Part shown: in pieces, positions 1 through 8,735 of the stretch
Numbering within the stretch: position 1 is the stretch's first letter
Layout of the letters: the number at the start of each line of letters is the position of its first letter
The notes under the pieces: model-generated
Told to the model about the DNA's origin: nothing
The model's database searches: none
What the model saw: the letters and a program-made list of their open reading frames with translations, nothing else
DNA from: Chromera velia
Taxonomy: Eukaryota; Sar; Chromeraceae
Assembly (NCBI GenBank): GCA_018398765.1
Contig: JAHBMJ010001965.1
Coordinates: 8,262-24,114, forward strand
Direction of reading: 5' to 3'
DNA: 15,853 nt
Program-made: the position numbers and the translations under genes

Positions 1-1050
1 CCCCACTGCTGGAGGATAATCTTTCCTACCCTCTCTGCCCATTTTCCTTTCCTTTCTTGTCACTTTTCTTCTTTACCCACCTCTCATACTTCCCCATCAC
101 TCCCCTCAGTTGAGCCACTGTCTTTTCAGAAATATCAGGGAAACAGTGTTCTTCTGCGAGGGATTCAAGGGCACACACTGACTCTGCGAGGGCATCTTGA
201 AGAAGTGTTCCCCCCCCCCGCTTTTCTTTGAATCTTGAGTTGGAGACAGCAAGTGAAATCATAAATTCAACTTTGAATTCCTTGCTTTGCTTCCTATCTG
301 ACACCTTCAAGACCCCTCGGAGGATGGAAGGAACCCATTTCTTCCTATTGATACCTTGGGCCGGGCCCTTGGCTCTCCATGTCTGTCCTAGAATACAACT
401 CGGAAAAGAAGGACTTCTGACGGATGAGTGAGGATAATTTTGATGGGTGCTGAGCGGTTACCTTGTTCTACTACTGCTTGGTTGCCCCGTAGAGGGGCGA
501 TTCTCTTCACTTCTTCTGGGACACAACGCCAAAACAGAATCCCTGCCAACCTATCTCCAATATCCATCCCAAGTTTCTTCATCTCTGCGTACACAAACAA
601 GAAACACTCTAATGACTCTCGAAGAGACAAAGACGCGATAGAGACGAAACGAAACATGAAGAAGAGGGAGCAAAAGAGAAGGTGGATCATGGAGTCTTTA
701 TTCACCTGCAGATCAAGGTTCTTGATCGGCTTTGCATACGTCGTCTTCGCCCAATCTCGAAGCTTCTTCTCATACTCGGCATCTGAGTCAGCCTCTTTCT
801 AGGGGACAGCATAACCGCTTTCACTCTGAATCGATTGGACCAGGGAAAGGATCGATTTGTCAGATTCAAGGCACATGATCATTAAAGAATCTCTGAGGAG
901 TTGGAGACCTTTGATAGATGCAGTACTGCCCGCCCAGATGGAGACAGCTTCTCCATATTTCTGAGGGGTAGAGAATTCCAAACAGGCCAGAGGACAGTCA
1001 GATAACCACTGAATTTTCTCTTTGGACATGATAACAGATCGAAACAGCAA
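1..1050 (-). pseudogene. Decayed copia-type gag (UBN2-like), partial, runs off the left edge
   Basis: This is a Gag-like capsid protein remnant of an LTR retrotransposon. Reading leftwards from about 1027 (MSKEKIQWLSD), one frame stays open to a TAG at 801-799, continues in the same frame to a TAG at 390-388, then shifts by one frame to a block at 310-29 that ends at a TAG at 28-26. The diagnostic stretch is at about 595-490. It has a conserved helical pattern (VYAEMKKLGMDIGD, then a hydrophobic run and CVPEEVKRI) that matches the copia Gag rule of a long helix, a Gly-x-x-Ile turn, then a Leu-Pro-like turn. The block at 310-29 is Lys/Arg-rich near its end (KYERWVKKKSDKKGK), as expected of a nucleic-acid-binding Gag tail. 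No CCHC zinc knuckle is visible. Pol should lie left of base 1. The family assignment rests on pattern only, and the reading is broken, so it is called a pseudogene. Confidence 0.5.
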
Positions 1051-1889
1051 ATGCGGCTGTTAACTGCAGATAAGCAAAGTAGTCATACGGATGTATACTA
1101 GCTATGCCATTATCGAGCTTAGGATCACAGAGCCCTTTAGCTTGGACAACATACTCGTGTATAGAAAGTCTGTCAGTCTAAAGGTCTGAACTGAAACCTC
1201 CTGATATCGATTTATCGATCTCAATCACCGCCAAGATGAAACGGAAATAAAATGTATACAAAAATAAAATACATAGAAACGTATGCACGGCGGCGCGGCG
1301 GCATGGGCCGATGGCGGCGTTGCTCGCGGCGGCGGCGACAGACCCACATGGCCCTACTCATTTACAAAACAATTATATAACAGAGTTCTAGACAGACTCT
1401 GAGTTTTACACACTTACATTGAGGTCCCGGCTCCGTTATTCAGGTGTCTTTCTCTGCATTTGGAACTTATGACCTGTAGACAGACAAATGAACATCAACA
1501 TGCATCAATCAATCCATACGTTGGAACCATCATGGTCGGTACACGTGCCCCGCGGCCCCCGACCTTCATCACTCCTGACATGGTCGGGAGGGGGGACACG
1601 TCACGACTCGTCTGGCCGGACGCCCTCCACTACCACCACGGCCTATGTAAAAATATGAGTCGTTTGCGAGCCATATTGTCAAGCTCACCACTACCACGCC
1701 ACCATCATGACCTATTTAGGATGGGGGGTATCTACATGTCAGCAATGATATTACAGCCGGTGACTAGGGCTCTGCATAGCCAAGCCCATGCAAGTTGGCC
1801 ACCGGGCACATGCTATGCAACTTAAGCCCCATGCATGGCAGATTTGAAGGCTTGCAAGACTAGGCGGCCCCTTCGTTTTACTCTCACAC
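1051..1889. other. Stretch without a recognisable gene (possible decayed LTR or leader of the left element)
   Basis: No open frame here looks like protein. A plus-strand frame at 1460-1825 is open but has low-complexity His/Pro/Met composition and no family pattern. A GC-rich patch at about 1285-1340 is built from irregular GGC/GCG units. By position this could hold the 5' LTR and leader of the gag element to the left, but I found no primer-binding site and no similarity to the candidate LTR at 6915-7163. Around 1770-1845 there are short repeated and inverted words (TGCATAG, CTATGCA, ATGCAAGTT, ATGCAACTT). Confidence 0.4.
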
Positions 1890-2650
1890 ACGCATGGTAG
1901 ATGGAGCAAAGCCCAAAAACGATACAACTAGAAACCGAGCTACAAACATACTACCTACACAATAGAACTAACACAATATACAATGAAACACAAACAAACA
2001 TAAACAGAATTTTTTTTTTTCGCTTTTAAATGGGAAACTGCATCTAATTACATAGTACAGATAAGAACGGAACTAATCAATCAATCTGATTCAATCAATA
2101 ATTAATTAAAAATAAAAAAACATGGAAAAGATTTTTAACATGATTTAGATTTATTTATTGTTTCATTTAGAACTAGATTTAGAAAGTAAATTATAAAACG
2201 GAACTTATCAATCAATCAATCAAACTTTTATTATACTCTTTTAACATCTAGTTTGATTCTCTTTTCACATTTCTTAATATTCTTATATCGTTACTGTCGT
2301 ACAACGTGATGACATCAAAAGTGCAAAGCCTTTGCTTTGGTGTCAAGTAAAAGGCTAAGGCATGCACTCAAAAAAAAAAGGGGGGCTTTTCAATTTTTGA
2401 TTTTTTTTTAATGACTCAACATAAACTTTTATCTAGCTAGTTACCTAGCATTCAATCTTTCCTCTACGATTTGAGCTTTAGCTATATAAGTTTAATACGG
2501 TATGACTAGCTTTATAGCTATTTCATTATAAGTATATTATAGGTATACTATGAATTAGTAATTTCTATGAATTACTACTAGATGAATTAATTATTTTTTA
2601 CGGCTTTCTAGACGGCTTTTCTTATGAACTGGCGCTCCCTCTTTCCTTCT
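1890..2650. other. AT-rich intergenic island
   Basis: Base composition changes sharply to strongly A+T-rich, with A/T homopolymers, AATC iterations (about 2075-2100 and 2210-2222) and short inverted repeats. One inverted repeat is TAGCTATA paired with TATAGCTA at about 2477-2521. No open frame of useful length and no RNA gene is recognised. The flanks on both sides are near-balanced or GC-rich. It may be a scaffold/matrix-type region, old organelle-derived DNA or the remains of an AT-rich mobile element; nothing in the sequence decides between these. Confidence 0.5.
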
Positions 2651-2763
2651 AATCACCTAGCTCTCCAGTTGCTTGCATGTGAACAAAACATGACCCTTTT
2701 GACATTTCAAGGGCTTTATCGTTCTTCATCCTAGTCTTCATCTCTGCTCGCTCCTTTACACAG

Positions 2764-3117
2764 TTAAGAAGCATCCCCCCACCCAGTCACGTCTAACGGC
2801 TCGGAACGCTTGGGGATGACATTGTTACCTCTGCGAATGCCGAGAGTGCGGTGTTTGGTTGCGGCTGCATAGCGGACAGCGCTGTGGAGATACAAGAGGC
2901 TGTGCTCGGTCAGACAGGCAACAGAGCGACTGAGTTCGTTGTAGGCCTCAGCAAGGTTTGGTCGGGTGTCTCGAGCGACCCAAGCACGGCTACTCAGGAG
3001 AAAGTGGAATGAGTGGGCCTGGAAAGCAGCTGAGGCAAGGCGGGGGAGTCGTCTGGACGGGAAGCGGAGTGTTTGGGATAGGTCCGGACGGGATGGTCTG
3101 CAAGAGAGACTGCACAT
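2764..3117 (-). pseudogene. Copia pol: RT-to-RNase H connection and RNase H start (broken)
   Basis: The frame contains DTRPNLAEAYNELSRSVA, then HSLLYLHSAVRYAAATKH, then GWGDAS. This is the standard copia series of 'TRPD' motif, 'LRYL..T' motif and the first RNase H aspartate in 'SDAD'. Homology starts at about residue 45 (near 2985). The upstream part of this frame is out of register, because the RT frame carries the preceding LSQAEYVQSLLQ motif (about 3110-3075), so a frameshift lies between about 3075 and 2985. A TAA follows GWGDAS directly, and no further RNase H motifs (the second and third acidic residues) can be seen. The element therefore loses its RNase H catalytic domain here. Confidence 0.7.
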
Positions 3118-3145
3118 ACTCTGCCTGACTCAAACGGATCTCGTC

Positions 3146-4093
3146 TTATCGGAGTTCAATGTCTACCTCAGCCCACCGAGCGCAGCCGTTTGTATCTGTT
3201 TTCACTTTAGTAATGGTGAAAAGGCCTTTGGATACAATCTCGTCGACAAGGTCAGACGGAAACGCCCCAATGCCAATCATGGCCAGGTTGTCGACAAAAA
3301 TTGCGCACAGGCTAAGCAGTCGAGAGGACTCTGCTCCTGGCTGGCCAGACCATTTCCACCACAAGCCCAGAACCCTACTCTTCACCCACCCTAGTACCTC
3401 AAGGAGCGCACGGTCTCTATGGCGGTCAAAGATGAAGCCGCTGTCCTTGAGGCCGTAGACGGCTTTCAAGTGGAGCCAGATATGAGTGTGGTACTTGGGA
3501 TGGTCAGGAGGGGGCCGCACATATGTGGGCTCTCCGCTTGGGGAGTCAGGGCGGGGGGTTATGAGGTAGGCATTTTCGATGTCAGCAAGGAGGAAGGAAG
3601 TGAGGGGGTTGAATTCGAGAAAGGTGAAAGCAATGCACAGCGTAATACAGAGACCCCATTGGGCTACTGTGACGTTAGAAACGGGAATGTCCGACTGGCG
3701 GTCGAAGTGGGGGGAGCCGTTAGCACAGAGACGGGACTTGAAAATGCGCTCATGTTCAGACATGCGCTTCAATGTGTCCCTCCAGATCAAGGGGATGGCG
3801 GTACGACGGGCTGAGGGAGGAACTGCATCGATTGGAATGCTCTCCTTCATACCATAAGTCTCAAACTTCCCTAACTCCTTCTCCCTCTTCGTTTGGTGCT
3901 ATGCCTGTTCTTCAGGGTCCTTCAAGTCACAAACGCGGACCAGGATGTGTGTGGTGGCGTTGCTGCAGGGCTCGGAGGCAGTTGCAGAGGCAGCAAAGGC
4001 AGCAGGGCAAACGGAGGGGTCAAGAGAGGGGCGGTACTCCGATTCAGCAGTGATTATAGAGAGGGCAGCAAGCTTGGCAAGGATTGGGATGCT
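3146..4093 (-). pseudogene. Copia pol: reverse transcriptase domain (inactive)
   Basis: This is the longest uninterrupted piece of the element, about 315 codons between a TAG (4096) and a TAA (3148). It follows the copia RT layout. A K-x-x-K-F-E-x-Y start (about 3875-3850) is followed by RIFKSRLCANG (the 'fKaRlvarG' motif) and LADIENAYL ('LDVnnAfL', first catalytic Asp). Next come TYVRPPPDHP, then WLHLKAVYGLKDSG ('W.L.kalYGLKQs') and FVDNLAMIG. The last should be Y/F-V-D-D; the second aspartate is Asn, which by knowledge of RT chemistry would remove metal binding. A Trp/Gly-rich segment (GLWWKWSGQPG) occupies the usual spacer before FVDN. Sense codons are still clean here, in contrast to the integrase. 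Confidence 0.85.
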
Positions 4094-4774
4094 CTAAGGG
4101 GAGTTGAGGGCAGGAGTCCGGGCGACAAAAAATGTGGAGGCATGCGTAGAGACGGTAGAATGGGGGAGTCGGCCCTCAGGGGAAAGGGAGATGCGACGCT
4201 CTCAAATCTTATCTAAGGCAATAATATAGATGTCAGGGTTGTGGGAAGGGGGCTACTGGTGCTGGTATCAGACACGGTGCCCCGTAGGATGGCGCTACAT
4301 AGGAGCAAACGTGCGTTTCTTTAGGGCACCGTGCCTGAGAGAGCCCCATGCATGGACTTCAAGGAGTTCTGTCTTCTCGTCAATCCGAACCACCTTCCCT
4401 AAAAAGCACTAAGCCTTCTGCATCTCGGGGACCTCCCAGATGATCATCTCTCCCTGATGAAAATCGTGAAAAGAAGGCAACTCACCGAGGGTGGGCTCAG
4501 ACGGTGCTGAAGGGATAGAGGATGAAGCATGGGGTGGTGAAGGTGGGGAAGGCTGACTATCTGAAGGAGAGTTGGAGGGGGGATACAGCGGATTCAAAGG
4601 GTGCGGCAGGAAAGAACGGGAGGCGGGAGGAGAGGTTTTTGAGGAGGAACGAAGACACCGAATGTATGTAAGCGTGAAGCGCTGGGTACAAAACAGCTGA
4701 ATAGTGTATACATACCCCTCGTATCTCTATTTAATGATTGCATCTTCCCACAAATCCTCTCTCTTGTCCTTCTA
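4094..4774 (-). pseudogene. Copia pol: integrase C-terminal end and Ser/Pro-rich linker (broken)
   Basis: One frame can be followed across stops at 4774, 4729, 4411, 4297, 4270, 4204 and 4096. It holds an acidic/basic piece directly after the integrase core. A proline/serine-rich linker follows (SPSDSQPSPPSPPHASSS at about 4580-4520), then a basic-hydrophobic segment LLEVHAWGSLRHGALKKR at about 4365-4310. Such Ser/Pro-rich linkers between integrase and RT are usual in copia polyproteins. The individual assignment is inferred from position and composition, not from a diagnostic motif. Confidence 0.5.
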
Positions 4775-5458
4775 CTTTTCTGGATAATTGAACAACACCC
4801 GATCCCCCGCAGAAAAAATGTGTAAAGAAGGGTCATTCTTTAACTCTTCTGCTGAAAAGAGGTCAAGCATTGCCTGAATGCTTGGGAAAACAACGGCCCC
4901 GGGCTGACCGTGTTGACATTCCGCAGGAGAAATGTCCTCTTGACCCGGACAGCGGTTGTAGCGTTCAACAGCCAGTTGAACCACGTCAGGCCATGACTCA
5001 ACGGGCAGTCCGTTGTCGTGGACAATCGCCCGCAGAATTATATTGACCTCCCTGTGGGTGTGTTCGAGGCGCCCAAGGGTCCGGTGCCAACCGACAGGGG
5101 CAAACGTGTGCCTAACTTCCATTTGAGACAAGAAGTCTGCCCAGTCCCCCTGAAATTCCTTTCCCAAATCCGTGATGACCTCATTGGGATGGTACCCTGC
5201 TAAGGTCGCTGCCTACCCCTTATAGGTTTCACGAAGGGTAGCGGCACACCTGTCTGGCACAGCAATATAGTGCAGGTCGTCTTCCCACTCATCTTTCAGA
5301 GTGAGGTAATAGTGTGCGTTAGGGCGGTCAGCCTTTCCGTATACTAGGTCAGCTTGCAGGCGCTGTCTGAGACCTGTGACCTTCAAGGGAGATATGCAAC
5401 CATCAGAAACATTACGAGGTTTCACGTGTGCACAGGTCTCCCCCTTGATGTATGGCTA
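4772..5458 (-). pseudogene. Copia pol: integrase catalytic core (broken)
   Basis: The core starts near TCAHVKPRNV (remnant of the second half of the zinc finger), then LQADLVYGK (first catalytic Asp) and YYLTLKDEWEDDLHYIAV. A TAG at 5215 interrupts the chain. The same frame then gives EVITDLGKEFQGDW (second catalytic Asp in the 'D.G.EF' motif). It continues with GRLEHTHREVNIILRAIV, which holds the candidate third acidic residue, a Glu, in the usual place of 'ER'. ESWPDVVQLAVERYNRCP and ISPAECQHG match the typical 'W......a....N......SP.E' ending. GDRVLFNYPEK precedes a TAG at 4774. All motifs are in order and in one frame despite the stop. Confidence 0.8.
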
Positions 5459-6184
5459 AAGGGCACGCTACACAGCTCATCACAAAATATGGTAACCGTA
5501 AGAAGGGGCTTTGGGGTGCCTTTTCAGTGCCCAACGGAGGGAAATCCAGGTTTTTGTGACCCCTACATGCCCAATCTCAACGTGATGGGCATGAATCAAT
5601 TCATCGACCATCTCAAAACTGATGGCCTCCAACTCGGAGGCTAGAGGGGAGCGGCTGCCCTTTCGGGGGCGGCGCTTGCGCAGACGGCGCTTTCGCTCCT
5701 TCTTTTCAGTAGGCACATCCTTGATGTGCAACACAGGGCACGCTGCAGCTTTTGAATCAGTCGTAGGAGCTGTGTGGCAGCATGAGTACGGCTGACCCGG
5801 TCTGGTAAGGAGACGGGGGCTCACGACCATCATGAAGGGTCGTTGGCTGGAGACGACCGACTGAGCAGTCGGGGAGGGCCCGACAGCCTGCGACTGGGGC
5901 GGGTCTACATTCGGTTCGGCATGACTCGATTCGGACGGGCAGGGAACAGGTGTATAGTGTCTATTGTCCTCTGAGGGCACAACAGAGGATGAAGTTGGCG
6001 CTGAATGTGAAGATGCCAGGGTAAGGGTACGGGGCTCTGTGGGTTCAGAGGCGGAGACGGTGTCATTCGTGCGAAACTCTGGGGGCTGAGACAACGCAAG
6101 GAAGAACAAGTTGTTTGGGGAGCGTTGGAAGTGCAGAGAGGGGCGATGGGGAAAGGAAAGAATGCATGCCCGTGGGATACTCAA
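5459..6184 (-). pseudogene. Copia pol: Ser/Thr/Pro-rich spacer and integrase zinc-binding (HHCC) start
   Basis: About 200 open codons are followed by four stops within 30 bases (TGA 5482, TGA 5479, TAG 5470, TAG 5458). The first part is a low-complexity Ser/Pro/Thr spacer. A very basic stretch (KKERKRRLRKRRPRKG at about 5700-5655) follows, then ELIHAHHVEIGHVGVTKT at about 5610-5557, the His-His half of the integrase N-terminal zinc finger. The Cys half should lie near 5430, where only one Cys of the expected pair is seen (TCAHVK). The basic stretch may be a nuclear-localisation or nucleic-acid-binding patch of the polyprotein. The upstream 60 or so codons overlap the protease frame and are probably not genuine, because the frameshift lies in about 6180-6065. 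Confidence 0.65.
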
Positions 6185-6470
6185 ATAACGCCTTAAGGGG
6201 AATCAATGCCGCATTTCCGATTAAGACCGGAGTGATCACGTTGGTTTCTAGGATATCTGCCTCGAGAGAGAGATCACTGGAGGGGCTTCGACATGGGATA
6301 ATGGCCTTTAGCTCTACAGGCACCTGACCGTTGGCAGTTAAGAAGGTGGAGGGCCGGGGCAAGCGGCGCTCGATCCATATGAGCCCATCCTACTCCTTCT
6401 GCTTGCGCAGCCACCCACAAGTACAGCAGGTGTGGGTAACTCCAATGTCCAGGATCGCAAAGAATCCATA
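6065..6470 (-). pseudogene. Copia pol: aspartic protease (retropepsin-like), broken
   Basis: The frame reads GFFAILDIGVTHTCC at about 6460-6415, the retropepsin active-site pattern 'a.lDtGAt.s' with D-I-G in place of D-T/S-G. A TAG at 6392 interrupts it. The same frame continues to FLTANGQVPVELKAI and NVITPVLIGNAALIPL (about 6235-6190), the last resembling the conserved C-terminal 'd.ilG.d.l' strand of the fold. The Ile in place of Thr/Ser in the active-site loop and the stop both point to an inactive copy. After about 6180 this frame loses sense and the element continues one frame over. Confidence 0.65.
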
Positions 6471-6497
6471 GAAGACAAAAGAGAGGAATGCGGAATT

Positions 6498-6820
6498 CTA
6501 TGCGGCATGCAAAGCTGCCAAAGCACTCTCCACAGCTGCGCGGACATCTGCAGAGAGACCATCCAAGACAGTGGAGATGCTGGAGGGGTTAGAGCAAGCA
6601 TTCGGGGTGACCTCCTCAGGGTTTTGCAAAACAAGCAACGAGGAAAATGAGGAAGACCAACCGGAGACGACGGTTTCGGTGCTATTGCGCGAGCAGATTT
6701 TTAGATAGACTTTGCTTGGAGCAATCATAACATCAAGAATTTTGTTAAGTGAGGCAACAGACACTGGCTGGCTAACCAGTGAGGAGAGGTCATAGCGAGG
6801 GGAGGACGACGTCGACTCCA
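6498..6820 (-). pseudogene. Gag or pre-protease remnant of the copia element
   Basis: An open frame from an ATG at 6820 (MESTSSSPRYDLSSLVSQ) to a TAG at 6500 lies in the same frame as the protease directly downstream. It begins about 80 bases after the primer-binding site, where the gag-pol start is expected. At about 105 codons it is far too short for a whole Gag and shows no capsid helices or zinc knuckle. The simplest reading is that the Gag N-terminus has been joined by deletion to the segment ahead of the protease. It could instead be a non-autonomous derivative lacking gag. Confidence 0.45.
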
Positions 6821-6900
6821 TTGCGTAGATGCCGAGAGTGTACCACACGATCAAATGAAGAAGAGTCCTCTACTACTGCGCAGCAAGAAGCGGATCAAAC

Positions 6901-6914
6901 CACATCTGCTACCA
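6901..6914 (-). other. Candidate primer-binding site (initiator Met tRNA type)
   Basis: On the minus strand the bases TGGTAGCAGATGTG follow directly after a CA dinucleotide. TGGTA-x-CAGA is the classic copia primer-binding site, complementary to the 3' end of initiator methionine tRNA. It lies where it should, between the end of an LTR and the first pol or gag codons, in the orientation of the element. The match runs about ten bases and then degrades. Confidence 0.55.
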
Positions 6915-7163
6915 TGATATAGAACACAGTGAAGCAGCATTCACGGGTCCGTTCTACTCACTCATAGGAGTATGCAAGAGGTTTGTTCATAGACTTTTCC
7001 ACTCGATCAGCAGACAAATTCAGACTGATTTGTTCTATTCGGGCATCTCTGAGTCCAATGTGTTCGATCAGATCGGCAGGGTGCGGCAGGGCTTGCGTCG
7101 GGCGCCGTCGGCGTGGTGCATGCGCGGGCGGGGCCGCGGGTGCACAAGTTGTGGCATACAACA
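6915..7163 (-). repeat. Candidate 5' LTR of the copia element
   Basis: The right-hand limit is inferred from a TGTTGTATGCC start (minus strand, from 7163), the left-hand limit from a ...TATATCA end directly against the primer-binding site. This gives TG...CA ends and a length of about 249, within the copia range. Internally there is a GC-rich patch (about 7080-7140). No second copy was found in the window, so the limits are unproven. The target-site duplication cannot be tested without the other end. Confidence 0.4.
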
Positions 7164-7563
7164 ATGTTTAATTTGATTCATGGCTTTTAACGCCATGATG
7201 CAATGTGGCATCAGTTGAAGAAATACATAACTTCAATATAACTCGATGAAGGAAAGCCGCAGTCTTGGCCTCAGCTTCACTTAAACAAGCGATGAAGAAC
7301 ATTTTACGTACATCCGAAGTTACCTCCCAATGAACACACTCACACATCCAAAGAGACTAGTAATCAATCCGACGTACAGCAGTGGATGGACTGCCAGTGA
7401 TGCGTCACTGTGCAAGGCCTTCTGACAGCTGACTCCCTGTTCAAGAGAGCTAGTTGACTCCGGGTAGACAGAAAACGGGTAGCGAAACCTTCGAATGTAA
7501 AAGAAAAACTGACAAAAACAAGAACGGAAGAATGGAAACGACCCCCACAAAAGAGGTGCTTGT

Positions 7564-7597
<34 letters not shown>

Positions 7598-8004
7598 AGA
7601 GAGGCGGGGCCGGAAAAGACGCGGGGCACCAAAGCGGAGTGGAAGCCCTTTCCCTTCATCGCTGAACTAGGGAAGGGGAGCAACGTAGTCATAATACAGA
7701 CAAAGAACAGTTGGCATACAGAAAACCCAGGAAGGAACATAGAAACTCATGGAGAGCGTCTCCCTCCCTTTCGTTTGTCAGAGAGTCCATTCCAGCCTGC
7801 TGTCTCTTTCTCTTTCTCTTTCTCTCTCTTTCTCCGTCTCTCTCTCTGAGAAATCCTGCCTGTCACTCGTTTGTTTCCCTTCTTGGCTTCTTGCTCATCG
7901 AAATCATCCAATCAAGAAACAACTAAGGACCGAATGTCCCCACAGACAGAGCTGTACTTTGCTGTGCTGTGCTGGAGGGAGGGAACGTTGACGTTCTTCC
8001 TCAC
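7164..8004. other. Intergenic stretch and 3' flank of the carboxypeptidase gene
   Basis: No gene is recognised. The stretch contains a perfect 7-bp hairpin (TCATGGC, 7-base loop, GCCATGA at 7178-7198), a (CA)n tract at 7566-7594 running into (GA)n, and a CT-rich tract at about 7800-7850. Bases just below 8005 would be the 3' UTR of the carboxypeptidase gene. No AATAAA-type signal is visible there on the minus strand. Confidence 0.5.
7566..7602. repeat. (CA)n/(GA)n microsatellite
   Basis: About 14 CA units are followed directly by four GA units, a compound dinucleotide repeat. The frames through it (Thr-His or Cys-Val runs) are not genes. Confidence 0.95.
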
Positions 8005-8699
8005 TCACAGCTCCACAACTGTCTCTTCGAAAAAGTTCTCCGCCTCCTTTGCATCTTCTTGTGCCCTCTTCTCAGCGAGCGTGGAGGGCGCAATCTGCAC
8101 ACATGTATGTTCTCGTAAAGAATTGAAAACACTTCGAGGAACGTCAGGAACGTATTTTGCCGAGAGGTTTGGCAAAGTGGGGAAGCATGTGACCAAAATC
8201 AAAAACGGATCCGGGTTCAGACAGTTTGACTTTTTGCTTCTGTGCATGAATGACAAGGTTTGATAGGAGAGACATAGAGAGGAGATACGCAGCTCGTAGC
8301 ACGGTACAATCAATCAATTAAAAAAAGGACGCAAAATTGAGAGACGGAAAAAGCATGCGTCGACCTGTACCGACATTACTCAATTACCCCCTCTCCTATC
8401 CATCCAATCCAGCAGAAAAACAGACCGACATGCAGAGAAGAAAAGACAATGCTGGATGATGTCAGAAGAAGAAGAAACGGACCTCTCCACCCAGCCACTG
8501 CTGCAGCATCACATTGCCTCGTCGGGGCTGGTTCATCGGCACCATGTGTCCTGCGCATGGATGGACACAATCAGGAATTCAATTTAAGAGAACACGACCA
8601 GATGTGCTCCCGTCTTCCTTCCCTCTCAGCAAACTGCCTGCCTGCCTGCCTCCCATTCTCGGCTTTCAATTTCTTTCTGTCCTTCACCACCGAGTGCAA

Positions 8700-8735
<36 letters not shown>

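Larger units (their letters stand above)
2764..7163 (-). mobile_element. Degenerate Ty1/copia LTR retrotransposon (5' part to RNase H)
   Basis: Read on the minus strand, the order is candidate LTR, primer-binding site, protease, integrase, reverse transcriptase, then RNase H start. PR-IN-RT-RH is the Ty1/copia order; gypsy places integrase last. Frame assignments are 2 for the protease part (first codon base mod 3), 1 from the integrase through RT, and 0 for RNase H, so at least two frameshifts are present. In-frame stops in the pol path are TAG at 6500, 6392, 5470, 5458, 5215, 4774, 4729, 4411, 4297 and 4096, TGA at 5482, 5479, 4270 and 4204, and TAA at 3148 (first base given). Most of gag appears to be missing, since only about 450 bases separate the primer-binding site from the protease. 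No 3' LTR was found. The copy is dead but still easily typed. Confidence 0.85.

Noticed and set aside
1460-1825. Plus-strand 121-codon frame
   Set aside because: It has no family pattern, a composition rich in His, Pro and Met, and no splice or promoter context. It is not distinguishable from chance.
2639-2783. Continuation of RNase H beyond GWGDAS in another frame (NCVKERAEMKTRMKND)
   Set aside because: The frame is open for about 45 codons but shows none of the later RNase H acidic motifs, so it cannot be supported.
4772-5458. Gypsy-type integrase
   Set aside because: The core motifs alone could fit either class, but integrase lies before reverse transcriptase and the RT and TRPD motifs are of copia type.
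7178-7198. Hairpin as a transcription terminator
   Set aside because: A 7-bp hairpin is perfect, but intrinsic terminators are bacterial, there is no gene end at this point, and it lies just outside the candidate LTR.
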